DNA from: JADJXV01 sp046328995
Lineage (GTDB): Bacteria; Bacteroidota; Ignavibacteria; Kapaibacteriales; UBA961
Length of the DNA stretch: 64,000 nucleotides
Assembly: GCA_046328995.1 (NCBI GenBank)
Contig: JAXLVN010000001.1
Location: 1-64,000, forward strand
Direction of reading: 5' to 3'
A program made the position numbers and the translations under genes. Below the pieces are notes generated by a model that saw only the letters and a program-made list of their open reading frames with translations, was not told the origin of the DNA and did no database searches. Positions 61,221 to 64,000 of this stretch are shown here, in pieces (the stretch's first letter is position 1; every line of letters starts with the position of its first letter).

Positions 61221-64000
61221 TTATTTTACAATGACTAATTGTTCGGTCGATACGCCTGCAGCCGTCCGCAGCACTATATGATACACACCGCTTTCACGGT
61301 TCACTATCACCGGATAGGTGGCAATTTCCTCACCGAGAGCGTCTGATTGTTGCCAGATTGTCGAGTATAATTCATCGCCTAACGCAGAATATACCGACAT
61401 CCGCACTTCCTCTCCGCCAAAACGCCGCACCGAAATATTCGATAATCCTGTCGTAGGATTGGGTACCATCGCCAAAACCTTCGCACCTTGATTGAACGTC
61501 AGCAAACGCTTGCTGCCGGTTGGCAGGAGGCACAGTGAATCGAGCGTCAAGAGACCGTTGCTCGTGTCGGGCGATGCGATACCCGAACCGCACACCCATT
61601 CGATATCACTCATAATCAGATCCGTGAATCCGGGGTCGCCGATGAGCGCCGCGCCGGTGATGTTGAGTAAGACATCGCCTTGGGAAAGCTGCGTGATGGG
61701 CGAACACCGAATCGTCAACTTACGAACGATGACACCATTAGAAGTTTCAGTGGAATTTGATATAATAGAAGCACTTACACTACTGACCGAACCCTGAGTA
61801 ATGGTCGGATTCGGGTCAAATAAATTCTCATTATAGCTGAGGGTAAATTGCATTTCCCGGGGTAAACACTGGAGATTCGGAGTAAATTCACCAACCACAA
61901 CCGGTATGGACAATTTCTTATTACGTGGATCAGAGATGAGAGACGGTATGGTAAACGACGCTGAGGGTGCTTCGTCCTTGCCGACAGTAATCGACGTCAT
62001 GATGGTCGTCGCGCAGCCGGTGACTTTGTCGGTCACGGTGAGACTATACTGTGACGATGCCTTCGGAGTCACCACAGGATTGGCAATGGTGGTATCGTTG
62101 AAGTTTTGCGCAGGCGAACCGTCCGCAGACGTCCATTTATAGATAAAATCACTCGGATTGCCGGTGACATTCGCCGTGAGCTGCACGGACTCGCACTCGC
62201 AAATCGTTGGTGGAGTGACAGTTACCACAGGGCAAGGATTGACAATCACCGTCGTAGAGTCACTGCTTTCACAGCCGTTTGCATCGATAATGCGCACACC
62301 GAAGGTCGTCGTCGTTGAGAGTGTATTGAGGATCATTACACTCGAATCGACGCCGTTTTCGCGCTGCAGCTCAATTCCATTCGATGACCAGATGAAGGAA
62401 TACGGCGCTCTGCCGCGCGTACCGCGAGCCAGGATTTGATTGCCAAATACCGTGCATTCGCAGAGTACACTCGGATTAGGAGTAATAACTGACTTCGGAT
62501 TCTCAAGAGCGACAATCGTAACGGTGCCGGTCGTCGATTTGCTTTGCGCGCCGCCGTCCTGATCTTTCACGGTGAGGGAGAGGGTATACGTGCCTGCTGA
62601 CGTTGGGGTAAAGACCGCTTCGGGTTTTTTGGAGTCATTGTGAACCAAAAACGGATTACTTGCCCACGAATACACAAATTTCTCACCACAAGTCGATGGT
62701 TTACCAAGGGTAATACTTGCGCCGGTACAAATTGTATCAGCGTCACCCGGGAAGACATTCGGCACCGGATCGACGCATACATCAATAGTATGGAATGCTG
62801 TACATCCATTGGCATCGGTCACGGTAGCGGTAAAGGTCGTCGATTCGAGCGGTCGAGCAAAGACCTTTACTCCTTTTTTCGGGAAATCATTCACCGGCAG
62901 ACTCGATGTCCACTCGACATCAAGTGGTGGCTGACCGCCAACGACCCCAGCCGAGAGCTCGACAGAGTCAATTCCACGGCAAATTTTCTGCGGACACGGC
63001 TTGCTCGATGTCGTTGATATCTTCAACGATTGAGATGTTTTGACGGTCACCGTTCCCGTTGCCGGACAGCCGAATTTATCCCGAACATTCACTGTGTACG
63101 TATAGGTTGCATTACTGTCGGGTAAACTAAGCGTAGGATTCGAAATATTTTTCCCGCTCAGTCCAGAGGCAGGGCTCCAATCATAGACCATTGCGTCAAG
63201 GGGCACGCCGCTGATGTTGACACCGATCGTCTGCGGTTTGGCGACGTCGCAGACAATAACCGTTGCATTTTCTACCGTTGGACAGGGGACGACGGTCACG
63301 ACAACGGTATCGAAGGCAACTCGCGCCTGACCGTCGGTTACTTTCAGAATGTAGGTCGTCGTTGAAGTTGGCTTGGCAGTTGTTCGTGCTGTCGTTGTTG
63401 ACGTAGGATTAGAGAGTCCGGTCGTCGGAGTCCATTCATATGTATAGGGTTGCACGCCGCATTTTGCTTCGCCGCCAAGCTGCGCGACGGAGGTGGCATC
63501 GCAGGCGCAGATGATTTGATCCGCACTTGGCGGGGCATCGGGTACGGGGCGAACTTCGACGATGAGAGTATAGTCAAACGAACATTTTTTATTTGGGTTG
63601 TTGTCAGTGACGGTAAGTACATAACTTGTCGTAATGTCGGGCTTTACCTGTGTTTCGAGGGTCGTCTGCGAACCAGTTATCGTGCTCGTGCCGCCGCCTG
63701 CTTCTTTCCAGGAGAAGCTATAGGGTGGCACACCTCCGGCGATGGTAATTTTATCACCAATAGTCGTCGGCGGACGATTAGGTTCGAGACAGCTAACGAT
63801 AGGATTATCGGCAGCATTGGCGAAGCTTGGCTTGGGAACGACGGTATAAGTAATTGTAGCAGAATCTTGGCATCCGTTGGCATCGGTCACGGTGAGCTTG
63901 TAGGTGTACGTGCCATCGTTGAGAGTAGAAACGACAAGGGTATTCGCCGTTCGACCGCTGAGGATGAGGGAATCTGAGGATGAATTGAGTGCAAGCCATT
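61221..64000 (-). CDS. Very large secreted multi-Ig/PKD protein, 5' end outside window
   Basis: The frame is open from the window edge to the stop at 61221, so at least 926 residues are here and the N-terminus is missing. It contains many tandem ~80-100-residue Ig/PKD-like modules, several with Thr-Asp-Ala-Asn-Gly-Cys and Thr-Thr-Tyr-x-Leu. A cohesin-like domain follows (about 260-120 residues before the end), then a type IX sorting domain with Val-Pro-Asn-Pro-Thr-Thr-Gly-Leu. The cohesin-like-to-sorting arrangement echoes the three paralogues at 5-15 kb, but the modules are different. It is predicted to be an extracellular or surface fibre-like protein. It is first in an apparent operon with the double-OmpA protein. 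Confidence 0.9.
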   Translation of the reverse strand, partial: WLALNSSSDSLILSGRTANTLVVSTLNDGTYTYKLTVTDANGCQDSATITYTVVPKPSFANAADNPIVSCLEPNRPPTTIGDKITIAGGVPPYSFSWKEAGGGTSTITGSQTTLETQVKPDITTSYVLTVTDNNPNKKCSFDYTLIVEVRPVPDAPPSADQIICACDATSVAQLGGEAKCGVQPYTYEWTPTTGLSNPTSTTTARTTAKPTSTTTYILKVTDGQARVAFDTVVVTVVPCPTVENATVIVCDVAKPQTIGVNISGVPLDAMVYDWSPASGLSGKNISNPTLSLPDSNATYTYTVNVRDKFGCPATGTVTVKTSQSLKISTTSSKPCPQKICRGIDSVELSAGVVGGQPPLDVEWTSSLPVNDFPKKGVKVFARPLESTTFTATVTDANGCTAFHTIDVCVDPVPNVFPGDADTICTGASITLGKPSTCGEKFVYSWASNPFLVHNDSKKPEAVFTPTSAGTYTLSLTVKDQDGGAQSKSTTGTVTIVALENPKSVITPNPSVLCECTVFGNQILARGTRGRAPYSFIWSSNGIELQRENGVDSSVMILNTLSTTTTFGVRIIDANGCESSDSTTVIVNPCPVVTVTPPTICECESVQLTANVTGNPSDFIYKWTSADGSPAQNFNDTTIANPVVTPKASSQYSLTVTDKVTGCATTIMTSITVGKDEAPSASFTIPSLISDPRNKKLSIPVVVGEFTPNLQCLPREMQFTLSYNENLFDPNPTITQGSVSSVSASIISNSTETSNGVIVRKLTIRCSPITQLSQGDVLLNITGAALIGDPGFTDLIMSDIEWVCGSGIASPDTSNGLLTLDSLCLLPTGSKRLLTFNQGAKVLAMVPNPTTGLSNISVRRFGGEEVRMSVYSALGDELYSTIWQQSDALGEEIATYPVIVNRESGVYHIVLRTAAGVSTEQLVIVK

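Overview
This window comes from the chromosome of a member of the Fibrobacterota-Chlorobi-Bacteroidota group. The best guess is the Kapabacteria/Ignavibacteria side, because: several large secreted proteins end in type IX secretion-like sorting domains; many genes have a Bacteroidota-type -7 box (TAnnTTTG) and weak or absent Shine-Dalgarno sites; and the housekeeping genes look of that kind. The phylum is an inference from composition and architecture; no 16S rRNA gene is present.

Layout. 1-1.6 kb: three small unrecognised minus-strand genes with repeated upstream motifs, ending beside a tRNA-Lys, probably the edge of an accessory element. 1.9-4.8 kb: glycine decarboxylase gcvP. 5.2-15.6 kb: three tandem paralogous secreted proteins, each with a beta-propeller-like head, a PKD domain, five Ig-like modules in strict A-B-A-B-A order, a cohesin-like domain and a near-identical C-terminal sorting domain. 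Each is followed by palindromic intergenic repeats. 16-40.6 kb: mainly core genes: glycogen phosphorylase, an Mla-type ABC ATPase, menaquinone methyltransferase, FeoAB iron uptake, an L,D-transpeptidase-like lipoprotein, an AhpD-like protein, twin M1 metallopeptidases, AsnRS, an ATP-grasp protein with AT-hook-like tail, an aminotransferase plus PdxH (PLP enzyme next to PLP synthesis), a seven-PAS receiver-kinase, RlmN and an outer-membrane protein. 40.7-45.4 kb: an AT-rich island directly after tRNA-Phe. 45.5-55.8 kb: two exported unknowns, a VWA-like membrane protein, a Lon-family protease, a histidine phosphatase, RodA, a biotin carrier protein and a methyltransferase-like protein. 55.8-64 kb: a secreted SBBP/FN3 protein, an enoyl-CoA hydratase, a double-OmpA protein and the 3' part of a very large multi-Ig/PKD protein that runs off the right edge.

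The most interesting region is the tRNA-Phe island. Five copies of a degenerate repeat alternate with single or paired small genes of unrelated sequence. One of these genes looks like a colicin-type immunity protein, and two others are small lipoproteins. Four of the repeats carry the same stop-truncated peptide, which reads as the leftover C-terminus of a larger protein. I read this as a cassette array of orphan immunity (or similar defence) genes deposited by recombination at a repeated module. A 162-bp miniature transposable element with terminal inverted repeats and 3-bp target duplications occurs twice there. One copy has split a membrane-protein gene, and removing it restores the reading frame exactly.
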